From IMG/VR virus record IMGVR_UViG_3300025674_000143, positions 1-36,964 of that record: a stretch of DNA of 36,964 nt. The stretch is one strand, 5' to 3'. Source of the DNA: a virus. The position numbers and the translations under genes are program-made. The notes beneath the pieces were generated by a model that searched no databases, was not told the origin of the DNA, and saw nothing but the letters and a program-made list of their open reading frames with translations. Of the stretch, positions 19,675 through 29,201 are shown piece by piece (position 1 is the stretch's first letter; each line of letters begins with the position of its first letter).

Positions 19675-21547
19675 GACAGTCCAAGAATCTATTGACGAAA
19701 GAATCCTAAGAGTTCTTGGTCTGGAAGAAGTTTTCGATCTCGATTATGAGACATACAAGCAACTTCTTCTGGAGAAGATGGTTGCTGCCAGAATGTCTGG
19801 ATCAGAACTTGCTGCAGAAGAGGATGAGTTACTAAGGGACGAATATAAGAGAGTTAGAAATAAGGAAGAAGTTAGATTTAAGATTAAGAAGAAGAAAGTA
19901 AAAGTTGAGAATGTAACTAATCTGAAAAAACCTATTGCATTGCTTCCTGGCAAAGGTGGTGCGATTGTGCCTATGCAAAGTTCTTTAGCAACTATTGTTG
20001 AAGCAGTTGATGGTATCACTAAAGGTATTGAAGATCAGAATAAGTTAGAAAAGAAAGATGACGAAAGGGATAGAAAGAAAAAGGAAGATGATAGGAGAGA
20101 GAAGAGAGAAAATAAACTAGAGACAAATACAAAGAAACTCATTCAAAAAACAAGACAACTCTTTACTCCAACAAAGGGTATCTTGGATAAGATTTTTAAT
20201 TTCTTATTCTATACATTTCTTGCATCTGGAATCAATAAAGCATTCAAGTGGTTTGGAGACCCAGAAAATGCTGGAAAGGTTGATGCAATTAAAAAGTTCT
20301 TGTCAGACTTCTGGCCTGCTCTTTCTGGTGCTGCATTAATACTACTAACGCCTATAGGTGGATTGATTAAGGCGTTGGCAAGCACGTTGTTCTCTCTTGG
20401 TGGAGCACTTCTTTCTAACCCCATCATTGCTGCCGCAGCGGGTATTGGTATAGCATCAGCGATGTTGGTGGGTAGGAGTAAGACTGCTACAGAACAGCAA
20501 CTTAAAGAAAAAGGTTTAGAAGAAGCAGCACCAACAGAACAAGCAAAAGAACTATCTAAACCTGGGTCTATTCTGGAAACTCTTACCAGAATGATCTTGC
20601 CGTCGCTGAACACTCCAGCAAAGTCTGGTGGTGGAATGGTCAGTCCTGACACTGGTAGAAGAATTAGAGGTGCTGGACCAGATACGCAACTCACCGCGCT
20701 GATGCCTGGTGAAGTTGTTATGAATAAGGCTGCAGTATCTGCGATCGGTGCAAATAATCTGTTGGCAGCGAACAAGAAATTTGGTGGCGCAAATGCCAAC
20801 ATGGATAAGTTCGATGGTGGAATCCAATTTGCCCAAGGTGGTGGCATGGTTGGTGGATTTATGAATTGGTTCAACAAAGGTGCAAACACTCGTATTCCTG
20901 TAGAATCGAAAGCAAAGTTTGGTAATCCATTCTCGTATTTCCAGAAGAATCCAGATCCTACAACACTCTTTGGTGATGATGCTATCCAAAGAGGTCAGAG
21001 TAATAAAAACTTCAAAGCAGGTAAGAAACCTTCTGTATTTGGAAGACCAGATAGAGCAGTATTTGGAAGAGATCTTCTTGATTGGCATTCAAAACCTTCT
21101 CCTAGGAATCCAATGGGTGTACCTAGACCAAGGTATGTTCCTGCGAGCTTAGGTGGACCAGGGTCTGCACCAACACCAGTTACAAGAGAATTAATCAAGA
21201 GACCTATTCGTACAGCAAAGAGTTTTGGTCAGGCTAGTTTTGGAAATCCGCTTCTAATGTTAGCGGAAATGATCATCAATGATCTGATCAGCCCACAACC
21301 AACAGCAGTATATGATCAGGTCACTGGACCTAATGCATATTATAATGATCCAATGTATAAAGGTCCAATGCCAACTCCATTGGAGCGAGGATCTAGAACT
21401 GAAATTATCAGATTACCTTCTGTTGATGCATCAGCAGGATCTGTTCAACCAACTCAATCTCCATCAACATCTGTTCCTAGTTTTTCTGCTGTTGCTCCTG
21501 GCAATAGAAGAAGTGAGACTTCTCAAATTTACGGACTGGTTAACTAA
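19667..21547 (+). CDS. Probable tail tape-measure protein (gp29-like)
   Basis: A 626-residue protein. Residues 1-65 are helical and 120-165 form a very charged coiled-coil. Hydrophobic helices lie at 172-190 (ILDKIFNFLFYTFLASGI) and 215-268. Near residues 322-366, GGGMVSPDTGRRIRGAGPD, then LTALMPGEVVMNKAAV, is the glycine-rich PGE motif common to tape-measure proteins. The gene directly follows the gp26 and frameshift ORF, the normal place for a tape measure. T4 gp29 is 590 residues, a similar size. Confidence 0.75.
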   Translation: MVKTVQESIDERILRVLGLEEVFDLDYETYKQLLLEKMVAARMSGSELAAEEDELLRDEYKRVRNKEEVRFKIKKKKVKVENVTNLKKPIALLPGKGGAIVPMQSSLATIVEAVDGITKGIEDQNKLEKKDDERDRKKKEDDRREKRENKLETNTKKLIQKTRQLFTPTKGILDKIFNFLFYTFLASGINKAFKWFGDPENAGKVDAIKKFLSDFWPALSGAALILLTPIGGLIKALASTLFSLGGALLSNPIIAAAAGIGIASAMLVGRSKTATEQQLKEKGLEEAAPTEQAKELSKPGSILETLTRMILPSLNTPAKSGGGMVSPDTGRRIRGAGPDTQLTALMPGEVVMNKAAVSAIGANNLLAANKKFGGANANMDKFDGGIQFAQGGGMVGGFMNWFNKGANTRIPVESKAKFGNPFSYFQKNPDPTTLFGDDAIQRGQSNKNFKAGKKPSVFGRPDRAVFGRDLLDWHSKPSPRNPMGVPRPRYVPASLGGPGSAPTPVTRELIKRPIRTAKSFGQASFGNPLLMLAEMIINDLISPQPTAVYDQVTGPNAYYNDPMYKGPMPTPLERGSRTEIIRLPSVDASAGSVQPTQSPSTSVPSFSAVAPGNRRSETSQIYGLVN

Positions 21548-23817
21548 TGGCAATTTCAGCAGCAAAGTTACTTCCAGCAGCAGGTCAAACTGGAAAGGGT
21601 GGTGCGCTTGTAGTCGCATCCAAGAAAGTTGTTGATGCAAAAAAAGTATTTGCAGATAGAATCAAAGAGAAGAAGAAAGAAATCGTTGTAAAGAGAAAGG
21701 ATGAGGAGAATAAAGACAGAAAATTAAGAGAAGACAAATTAGAAAAGAAAAAGGAAGCTAAGAAGGTAGATAAGAAAAATCTACTACCATCTACAGGTCT
21801 GTTTGATACTGTAAAAACTTTCATCGGATATACTTTCCTTGGATACATGTTTGGAAAGCATAGCGAAAGTTTGAAGGAGATGGACAAACTTCTTCCCGTC
21901 CTTAAAGATGGTATCAATGTTGCATCAGATGTTCTGATTTCGACTATTGATTTTACTGCGTCCTTTATTAAAGGTGCATATGATCTAAATGATCAGATTT
22001 CTCAGGGACTTGAAAGTAGTCTTGGACCCGAATTTAGAAAGGGTTATGATAAGTTCATGGAGGGTGTGAAAGATTTCACCAACTCCGCATTGACTCTTGG
22101 TGTCTTCAGTGCTGATGCTTATAAAGAGGAACCAGTCCCTACAAAAAGTAGTGGTGGACTTGTTGGTGACAAGAGATATAAAGGTAAAGTAACAAGACGC
22201 ATTCGTGTCAATAGAGATAAACCAGTTATTATTACTCAACCACGCAAATCTGAACCCGGTCTTGATGTTGGTGGAAAACCAACTATTGAAAAACTTTTTT
22301 CAAATCCTGAGGATCTTAAGAAAAGAAATCCTCTAAGATCTTTGATGAATAGTGCTAAAGTACTGAAAAAAATTGGTGGTCTTGGACCCATTATGGGTGC
22401 CGGTGTTGATATCGCGATGGGTCAAAAACCGTCAGCAAGGTTATATGATAACTTTGCAAATCAAATTATCTCCCTTGTCCGTTCTAATGAAGGAATGGAT
22501 ATTGAGACGGTGATGAAAGCATATGCACAATCACTAAAATTCAAAACTCAGTCTAGAGTTGATGCTATTTTCAGTGAAATCAATGCTGAAATTGCAAAGG
22601 GTGTAGCAAGAACTCAATCGTATTCTCCTTCAATTCAACCTACGCAAGGAACCCAGACCAGAGTTGTTTCACAAATGCAAATTTTGAAAGCATCATATGG
22701 AAAATCTGGTGGACTTGGTGTGGTTGCAAATTTGATCAGACTTAGTGATCTTGATCCAGGATTTGAAGATCCAGCTAGAAGGAGATATGGTATCGCTGGT
22801 TGGCCTGAAGAAACATGGGAAAAGATTCAAGAATTTATTATTCGTAAAGGTAAAGATCCTATGAGTCTTGATGCTCAGATGGAGATGCTCATTGATACTA
22901 CCCCTTTGAAAGTTAGACAACAGTTATTAACATCTAAAGATTCTGAAGAAGCAGCAGAAATCTTTTATAATGGATATAAGATGGGAGACTACTTATATCA
23001 AAAAGACAAAATTGGAGACTTCAATCCCGATAATCCTCATATGCAAAGGATTCGGAGAATTATCTCTGGTCTTGGAGGACAATCATTTGTATACAAACCA
23101 CCAACACCTATTGAAGGTTTAAGAGTCACTGGTGTTTTTGGAGAAAAACGTGGACTGTTCAGAACTCATAAAGGTGTTGATATTGCAGCACCTTTAGGAT
23201 CTGAAGTAAGAGCACTGACAGATGGTGAGGTTATTGATTCTGGATTTGATAAAGATGGATGGGGTAATTTCTTAGTCTTTAAGGATGATAAAGGTAACGT
23301 TCACCTATATGCTCACTTGAGAGATACTGCTCGCATCACATCTGTCAGAAAAGGTGATGTTATTGGTATTGTTGGTATGACAGGTAGAACTAGTGGACCT
23401 CATCTACACTGGGAGACTGGTAAGGCTTGGGATGGATACAAACTTTTGGGTCATGTAGACCCTCTTTCCAAGTATGCTATAGATGCTCCATTTGGAACTG
23501 GTAGAAGTGAGTTTGATACAGTTAAACCAGAGGATTATCTGAAACTACCGCCACAGGCGACCGCACCAGTCACACCACCACCTGGGTTAACTATTCCCAC
23601 AGCACCTTATCAGACTCCTCTTCAAACAAAACCTTTGAAAGCGTCTGCACAGATACCAGATCTTGCACAATATCCATCATATGCTGATGGAAAATCAACT
23701 ATCTTTTTGTTAGATAGATATATTAGGGAACCTGCATCTGGTGAAGACAATATCAACTTCCCACAGTCAATAGATCTGGCATACTCCACACCTCCACTGA
23801 GAAGTAAAATCGGATGA
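21547..23817 (+). CDS. Tail protein with lysozyme-like and M23 peptidase domains
   Basis: A 756-residue protein. The N-terminal 80 residues are charged coiled-coil, followed by STGLFDTVKTFIGYTFLGYMF, like a segment of the previous protein. At about 381-480 a region (GVVANLIRLSDLDPGFED, YGIAGWPEETWEKIQEF) resembles phage tail lysozymes, with the usual catalytic Glu seemingly replaced. At about 528-650 an M23 (LytM-type) endopeptidase has THKGVD (H541, D545), HLYAHL and HLHWE (619-623) as zinc ligands. It probably digests peptidoglycan during DNA injection. It starts at the previous stop (TAATG). Confidence 0.85.
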   Translation: MAISAAKLLPAAGQTGKGGALVVASKKVVDAKKVFADRIKEKKKEIVVKRKDEENKDRKLREDKLEKKKEAKKVDKKNLLPSTGLFDTVKTFIGYTFLGYMFGKHSESLKEMDKLLPVLKDGINVASDVLISTIDFTASFIKGAYDLNDQISQGLESSLGPEFRKGYDKFMEGVKDFTNSALTLGVFSADAYKEEPVPTKSSGGLVGDKRYKGKVTRRIRVNRDKPVIITQPRKSEPGLDVGGKPTIEKLFSNPEDLKKRNPLRSLMNSAKVLKKIGGLGPIMGAGVDIAMGQKPSARLYDNFANQIISLVRSNEGMDIETVMKAYAQSLKFKTQSRVDAIFSEINAEIAKGVARTQSYSPSIQPTQGTQTRVVSQMQILKASYGKSGGLGVVANLIRLSDLDPGFEDPARRRYGIAGWPEETWEKIQEFIIRKGKDPMSLDAQMEMLIDTTPLKVRQQLLTSKDSEEAAEIFYNGYKMGDYLYQKDKIGDFNPDNPHMQRIRRIISGLGGQSFVYKPPTPIEGLRVTGVFGEKRGLFRTHKGVDIAAPLGSEVRALTDGEVIDSGFDKDGWGNFLVFKDDKGNVHLYAHLRDTARITSVRKGDVIGIVGMTGRTSGPHLHWETGKAWDGYKLLGHVDPLSKYAIDAPFGTGRSEFDTVKPEDYLKLPPQATAPVTPPPGLTIPTAPYQTPLQTKPLKASAQIPDLAQYPSYADGKSTIFLLDRYIREPASGEDNINFPQSIDLAYSTPPLRSKIG

Positions 23818-25100
23818 CAAAGACAGCTGAGACAGGAAATATTGGTAAGTTTGAAGTTTATTCGAACTATGGAGATCCTATTGATCTCTCTCATGGAACG
23901 GTGCAACTACAATACTTTGAAAGTATCTTAGATAATACTGTCAGAGCATCAATGATGGTTGTTGAAACTGGTGGTGGAGATAATCCTGCGTCATCAATGG
24001 ATTCTGATGGTGCCAATTTGACTGGTGGCGAAAAGGTTCATCTTAATATCTCAGATAATTATGAGAACACTTTAAAGTTTGAAGATGATAATCAGTTTCG
24101 TGTAAAAAGTATTCGCAATGTTACTGAAGAGGCAAACAAAGTTCAATATACATTAGATCTGTGGTCCAAAGAGTGTCAAGATAATGAACTCGTAGAAAAC
24201 CGTGTTAGTAAGAGATATGATGGTTTATTGTCGGATTCTGTAAAAAAGATTGTTAGTGATGTATTAAAAAGTCCCAAGGAAGTAACAGTTGATGATACGC
24301 AAAATACTCTGAGTTTCTTGGGTAGAGTAGCAAAACCATTCTATAAGTGTCATTGGTTGGCAAAGAGATCTGTGCCACAAGGGGTGAAAAGTGCTGGATA
24401 TTTTTTCTATGAAACATCTGATGGATATCAGTTCAGATCCATCGATAAGTTATTTGAAGAAGACGTGAAGAAAAAGTTTGTGTATACTAATAGTACGTTG
24501 CTTCCCGACGAATACGATGCTAAGATTTTAGCAAGTTCGTTTAGTAGTAATGTAGACGTAGAACAATCCCTGGTTACAGGATCTATTTTCAAGACCACTC
24601 TGAGAGCGACAAATCTATACGATAACAAACCAAGAGATAACGAAGCAGACAGCAAAGATCAACAGAATGAAGAAACAATGGGAGGCAAAGAGTTTCCTAA
24701 AATTGCATCTGATGTTGACCTTCAGTCAAAATCTAGTCGATTGGTAGTTAAGTATGATAAGAAGGGAGTTCTTCCTCCAGGAAAAGATCTGGAAGATCAA
24801 CTCAAGAATGCTAGAGAAGATGACTATGACATTGATAGTATCATTCGTCAGTCATTCATGAGGTATAATCAACTCTTCACAACAAAACTTTCCATCACAA
24901 TTGCTGGAGATTTTAGTTTGAGAGCAGGAGATATCGTACATTGTGATTTTCCTGAGGTTTCAGAAAAATCAACATCTCTAGTGAGCCAGAAGAAAAGTGG
25001 TCTATATATGATAGTAGATATGTGCCATTTGATTACTACTAATAAATCATTTACTAAACTGAACTTAGTGCGAGAATCAATCGGACGTAAACCATTCTAA
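23814..25100 (+). CDS. 27: gp27 baseplate hub subunit
   Basis: A 428-residue protein of gp27/gpD-type hub. It begins GKFEVYSNYGDPIDLSHGTVQLQYFESILD, then MMVVETGGG, GEKVHLNISDNY and RVKSIRNVTEEANKVQYTLDL, and carries a C-terminal half with FTTKLSITIAGDFSLRAGDIVHCDFPE, the beta-barrel seen in hub proteins. T4 gp27 is 391 residues. It forms a trimeric torus on gp5 at the baseplate centre. It overlaps the previous gene by 4 nt. Confidence 0.85.
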   Translation: MTKTAETGNIGKFEVYSNYGDPIDLSHGTVQLQYFESILDNTVRASMMVVETGGGDNPASSMDSDGANLTGGEKVHLNISDNYENTLKFEDDNQFRVKSIRNVTEEANKVQYTLDLWSKECQDNELVENRVSKRYDGLLSDSVKKIVSDVLKSPKEVTVDDTQNTLSFLGRVAKPFYKCHWLAKRSVPQGVKSAGYFFYETSDGYQFRSIDKLFEEDVKKKFVYTNSTLLPDEYDAKILASSFSSNVDVEQSLVTGSIFKTTLRATNLYDNKPRDNEADSKDQQNEETMGGKEFPKIASDVDLQSKSSRLVVKYDKKGVLPPGKDLEDQLKNAREDDYDIDSIIRQSFMRYNQLFTTKLSITIAGDFSLRAGDIVHCDFPEVSEKSTSLVSQKKSGLYMIVDMCHLITTNKSFTKLNLVRESIGRKPF

Positions 25101-25104
25101 CCTT

Positions 25105-25332
25105 ATGGAAAACATCGAAGCCCATATCGCGAAGGATAAAGAAATCCTTCAAGATCCCACAACATCTCCTCAACAGCGTCGTCATGTTGAAGAAGAACTG
25201 CGTGAATTAGAAATTTACGCAAAAAACCACAAAGACGAAATCGAAGCAGGCGATCACCACGATCCAAGTCCACTGGAATTGTTTTGTGAAGTAGAACCTG
25301 GCGCACCAGAGTGTAAAACCCACGATAACTAA
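25105..25332 (+). CDS. CP12-like Calvin cycle inhibitor
   Basis: A 75-residue protein with the CP12 C-terminal signature. SPLELFCEVEPGAPECKTHDN corresponds to the host xLExFCxxxPxxxECxxYDx motif that binds GAPDH, with both C-terminal cysteines at the normal spacing. The N-terminal half is helical (IEAHIAKDKEILQD) and lacks the N-terminal cysteine pair of host CP12, as in cyanophage CP12. It would tie GAPDH and PRK together and lower Calvin cycle flux. Its place between gp27 and gp5 puts it in the late operon. Its stop overlaps the gp5 start. Confidence 0.9.
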   Translation: MENIEAHIAKDKEILQDPTTSPQQRRHVEEELRELEIYAKNHKDEIEAGDHHDPSPLELFCEVEPGAPECKTHDN

Positions 25333-27779
25333 TGCCCAATCAGTTGTTCAACGCCGAAAACATTACCAATGAACCACTTTATTGGTGGTTCGGACAGATC
25401 GTTGACGACCTGACTTGGCGTGACAACGAGACTAGAGAGAAGTGGAAAGATTATGGAGACCTCAAAGGATGGGGATCTCGTTATAGAGTAAGGATATTTG
25501 GTCGAGATACTGGTGATATTCCAGACGAAAAACTGGATATGGCTGAAGTGCTATATCCCGTCACCGCTGGTTCTGGTCATGCCTCTAGTTGGCAATCTTC
25601 AAACCTAAGACAGGGTGCATATGTTGTCGGTTTCTACCGTGATGGTAGTGACATGGAAGATCCTGTCATTATGGGATGCTTCGCAAACCAAGATCAAACT
25701 AAACTATCGACAACTGTACCCGTTGCTCCGTTTGAACCCTTCAGTGGGTTTGCTGGCGGTCAAGGGGTGCCTTTTTATGCAATCACACCTAGTGGTTCTC
25801 CTACGCCTGCTAACGGCGATCCTTCAGCGATGGAGGGTGCTTCTGCTGCATCAACTCTGAGAACCTCCATGGATGATGTGGAGACTGAAGAAGATGCTCA
25901 GGTGACGAATCCCATTCAGTCAAAGTGTGAAAAGGTTGAATTAGAAGGTATTGGTATTACTATCAAAAACCTTATTAAAGATATTGAAAAGGCAAAGAAA
26001 ACGGCAAAGACCTGGGAGAACTCTATCATCAAGCCCATCAATTTTAAGGGCACTCAGATGGGAGTCTCTGACTATATTTCAATGAAAGTTGGTGCTGCAT
26101 CTGCAGATATTACCAAATTCTATAAAGAAATGGTCGATGGTATTCGTAAGAATACTACAGAAAAACTAAACAACTTATTCAAAGATACTTATTACAACTT
26201 ACTTCCAAACGCTAGACCTGATCTTAAGATTAAGGTTGAAAAAGCAAATGATTTGGTGGCATGTTTGTTTAATAATATTATTGGTAACCTGCTCAACACA
26301 GTTAGAAATGCCTTGCAGGGCATTTTAGATAAAGTTATTAATGTTGCATCATGTCTTGTTGAAAATATTATTGGTGCTATCACTGGAGCAATTAGTGGTG
26401 TTATTAATAAAGGACTCAACCTTGCTATCAGACCAATTGAAGCTGCGATTGGAGTAGCATTTGATATTGGAGATAGTGTTCTTGGATTCGTAGAAGGTTT
26501 CTTAAAAGGATTCCCAACATGTGAAGAGGATCTTACTTGTGGTGGTGGAAAAGCATGGGGTGCATTCGCTGGATCTCCAGTACCAAAGATTAAACTGAAT
26601 GTAGATAGCATCTTTAATAATGTTAAAAAGTTTTCAAAGATGTTTGAGTCCATTCTTAATATGGATCTCAGTGATTTGTTCGGCGGACTGCCTAATCTTG
26701 GTGGTTTGATTGCAGGAGCACAAGGATGCTTCTCTGGACCTTTTGCATGTGGACCACCAAACGTATCAATCTACGGTATGGGTGGTGGTGGATCACTTGC
26801 CAATGCTGTTGTTAGTGCAACTGGTGATGTTCTTGGTCTCGATATTATTGCAAGTGGATTTGGATTTAAGAAAGAACCAATAATTGCCCTAGAAGATTCT
26901 TGTGGCAAAGGAAAGGGTGCAGTAGTTAAACCAATCATGGGTGTAGTTGTACCCAAAGAAGACGAAGAAGGTAATATTGTATTTGAAGATGATGGTGTAA
27001 CACCCGTTTTTGTTCCATCTGATGATGGCAGAACAGTGGGACCAGGCTTTGGTGAACCTGGCGCTTTAGAAGATATGGGTCTGCCTGCAGATACTCAGAT
27101 TGGTGTTGTTGGTGCCGTTGTTATAGAACCTGGTTTTGGATATCTTCCCACACCTAACGGCGATCAGGGTGGTGATGGTCGAGTTTGGGCAGATAAATGT
27201 CAAACGACAGTGTTTAGACTGGATGGCACATATGATACGCCATATGATGAGGGAGAAGTAATTGATATTAAGATTGGTGATACTGTTAAGTTCCCAGGTC
27301 AACCTGAATTTGTCGCTATTGAAGATAAGTCAGTAACTGCTCCAGGTTGTCCACCAGAACCAGGTGATCCACTTGCTCCAGGAACTACGGCAACCACAGG
27401 TAGAGGTTCTTTACCAACAGAACCAAGCACCACATCTGATCAATATCCAGCAGTTCTGTATCTTTGCGAGATTTATGTATCAAATGGTGGAATAAATTAC
27501 TCCTCAGGTGATACAATTACAATTACACCTGATCTTGGTGCTGTTGCCAAACCTGTCGTTGGTCCGTTTGGAGTTATCGAACGTATCGATGTCATTACAA
27601 CTGGAACAGGATACAAAGAGAGACCTGATATTCGTATAGAAACTACTACAGGTTATAATGCAGAATTGAATCCTGTATTGTGTGTAAATAGAATCGGTGA
27701 TGCAACAGAAGAAGAACTGCTTGCAGCACAAGAAGGTGACAGAATTATTAGTATTGTTGATTGCGTCGGTAAGCACTAA
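25332..27779 (+). CDS. 5: gp5-like baseplate hub protein without lysozyme domain
   Basis: An 815-residue protein. Residues about 10-130 look like the gp5 OB fold (YWWFGQIVDDLTW, YRVRIFGRDTGDIPDEKL, GAYVVGFYRDGSDMEDPVIMGCF). No phage lysozyme domain is evident. Middle parts are helical and hydrophobic with repeated GA-rich segments (VENIIGAITGAISGVINKG). The C-terminal region has repeated turns (VIEPGFGYLPTPNGDQGGDGRVW, and VSNGGINYSSGDTITITPD, then TTGTGYKERPDIRI). The needle-like domain is a separate gene downstream. It overlaps CP12 and the next gene by 1 nt. Confidence 0.8.
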   Translation: MPNQLFNAENITNEPLYWWFGQIVDDLTWRDNETREKWKDYGDLKGWGSRYRVRIFGRDTGDIPDEKLDMAEVLYPVTAGSGHASSWQSSNLRQGAYVVGFYRDGSDMEDPVIMGCFANQDQTKLSTTVPVAPFEPFSGFAGGQGVPFYAITPSGSPTPANGDPSAMEGASAASTLRTSMDDVETEEDAQVTNPIQSKCEKVELEGIGITIKNLIKDIEKAKKTAKTWENSIIKPINFKGTQMGVSDYISMKVGAASADITKFYKEMVDGIRKNTTEKLNNLFKDTYYNLLPNARPDLKIKVEKANDLVACLFNNIIGNLLNTVRNALQGILDKVINVASCLVENIIGAITGAISGVINKGLNLAIRPIEAAIGVAFDIGDSVLGFVEGFLKGFPTCEEDLTCGGGKAWGAFAGSPVPKIKLNVDSIFNNVKKFSKMFESILNMDLSDLFGGLPNLGGLIAGAQGCFSGPFACGPPNVSIYGMGGGGSLANAVVSATGDVLGLDIIASGFGFKKEPIIALEDSCGKGKGAVVKPIMGVVVPKEDEEGNIVFEDDGVTPVFVPSDDGRTVGPGFGEPGALEDMGLPADTQIGVVGAVVIEPGFGYLPTPNGDQGGDGRVWADKCQTTVFRLDGTYDTPYDEGEVIDIKIGDTVKFPGQPEFVAIEDKSVTAPGCPPEPGDPLAPGTTATTGRGSLPTEPSTTSDQYPAVLYLCEIYVSNGGINYSSGDTITITPDLGAVAKPVVGPFGVIERIDVITTGTGYKERPDIRIETTTGYNAELNPVLCVNRIGDATEEELLAAQEGDRIISIVDCVGKH

Positions 27780-28369
27780 TGGCAAAAAGGAAGAATTATC
27801 ACACTATCCGATACGGAAATCGTGATGGTGATCTAAAGTTCGGTCACATTCACGAAGATAATCAGCTCTCTGCTGTGCAACTGAGAAGTGGATATGATCC
27901 TCGTCATTTTATGACGATGGATGCTACTGGCAATCAAGAACAAGGAAGAAAAGGTGGTACTATCAATAGATGTCCAGGAACTTATCAAATCAAGTGTGGT
28001 GACGATGTTATAAGTGATCCTGTTGACGGTATGCCCGCATTTTATGTGGAGTGTATCAACGGGGATATAATTTTTAGTGCAACTCGTGGTAGAATTAAGT
28101 TTCAGGCAGAAAACATTGAGTTTATTGCCAAGGGTAATGATAACCAGAATGGAGTTATTACTCTTAAATCAAACGAAAGAATCCAGATTGAATCCAAGAA
28201 CGTAGAAGTCAATGCCGGTACATCGGCAAAGTTTTTCTCTTCTGGAACATGTAAGATCGTTGGAAATGCTATCTTAGATCTATATGGTGGTCTAGCAGCA
28301 TGTGCAACTGGAGCAGCAAAGATCAGAAAATCTAAGTACGCAAGTACGGCAGAATCCGAAAACAACTGA
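27779..28369 (+). CDS. Needle/beta-helix virion protein (gp5C-like)
   Basis: A 196-residue protein. After a basic N terminus (KRKNYHTIRYG), residues 100-185 show alternating beta-strand repeats: GDIIFSATRGRIKFQAENIEFIAKG, GVITLKSNERIQIESKNVEVNAG, FFSSGTCKIVGNAILDLYGG. These recall the triple-stranded beta-helix of T4 gp5 C-terminal and VgrG needles. It directly follows gp5 with 1-nt overlap, so it may be the detached membrane-piercing needle. A coupled product is inferred. Confidence 0.65.
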   Translation: MAKRKNYHTIRYGNRDGDLKFGHIHEDNQLSAVQLRSGYDPRHFMTMDATGNQEQGRKGGTINRCPGTYQIKCGDDVISDPVDGMPAFYVECINGDIIFSATRGRIKFQAENIEFIAKGNDNQNGVITLKSNERIQIESKNVEVNAGTSAKFFSSGTCKIVGNAILDLYGGLAACATGAAKIRKSKYASTAESENN

Positions 28370-28379
28370 GGAACAACTA

Positions 28380-29201
28380 ATGCAATTTGATGACGTTGCC
28401 ATTGGCAAGAGACTTTTTGTCGGCGTAGGAGATCCAAAACTTCTTGGCACTGGTGAGAAAGAGATTCGTGGATCTGCATATATTGAGGCACCAGTCGTTC
28501 TAGGTACACCACCAGGTGAAGTAGAAGCAACTTTGATGGTGGGTAGAGATAAGAATAGTGATTCAAACAATCCGCCTCGCTCAGTTCATATTCGTGGTAA
28601 CGAAAGAATTGATGGTGATGATGGAACCGCCAATGCTCTATATGTGACGGGTGGTGGCACCGTCGATAGTCTTTATGTTGACGGTGACGTTTATGTCACA
28701 GGAAAAGTTGACTGTGATAATAAAGGAAGATTGGCTGCTAGATTTTCGTCAGCAGATGCTAGACCAAAACCATTCGATCTGAAGCACCCATCAAGAGAAG
28801 GATATCGTCTTAGATATGCATGTATTGAGGGACCTGAAGTTGGTGTTTATCATCGTGGTCGAATTACTAATTCAAAAGTTATCGAACTTCCATACTATTG
28901 GAAAGATCTTGTGCATGAAGATAGTATTACCGTTCAGTTGCAACCAATCGGATCTCATCAAGATATAATTATCAAGAGATGGGATGATGAGCGTGTATAT
29001 CTCCAATCAAAAGGTAACATGCCTATTGATTGTTTCTTCCACATCTATGCTGAAAGAAAGGATATCAATCCACTTATCGTAGAATATAAGGGAGAAACTT
29101 GTGAAGATTATCCAGATCCTAATCATCACACTATCCCAGAAGATGAGAGAAATTATAAGGATCCCGACTACGCAACAGAACAGAATACAAAGACTAGATG
29201 A
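28380..29201 (+). CDS. Tail-fibre-like virion protein, 273 aa
   Basis: The N-terminal 130 residues are beta-rich (GGGTVDSLYVDGDVYVTGKV). The C-terminal domain KPFDLKHPSREGYRLRYACIEGPEVGVYHRGR, VIELPYYWKDLVHEDSITVQLQPIG and CFFHIYAERKD matches a domain I recall at the ends of many cyanophage fibres. ATG 28380 follows a GAGG site (28368-28371). It is the last structural gene of the hub operon. Confidence 0.75.
   Translation: MQFDDVAIGKRLFVGVGDPKLLGTGEKEIRGSAYIEAPVVLGTPPGEVEATLMVGRDKNSDSNNPPRSVHIRGNERIDGDDGTANALYVTGGGTVDSLYVDGDVYVTGKVDCDNKGRLAARFSSADARPKPFDLKHPSREGYRLRYACIEGPEVGVYHRGRITNSKVIELPYYWKDLVHEDSITVQLQPIGSHQDIIIKRWDDERVYLQSKGNMPIDCFFHIYAERKDINPLIVEYKGETCEDYPDPNHHTIPEDERNYKDPDYATEQNTKTR

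Noticed and set aside
20209-20889. Long antisense ORF of 226 aa over the tape-measure-like gene, and another of 178 aa at 20552-21088
   Set aside because: They are Pro/Ser- or Cys-rich shadows of a well-supported gene on the other strand, without ribosome binding site or promoter.
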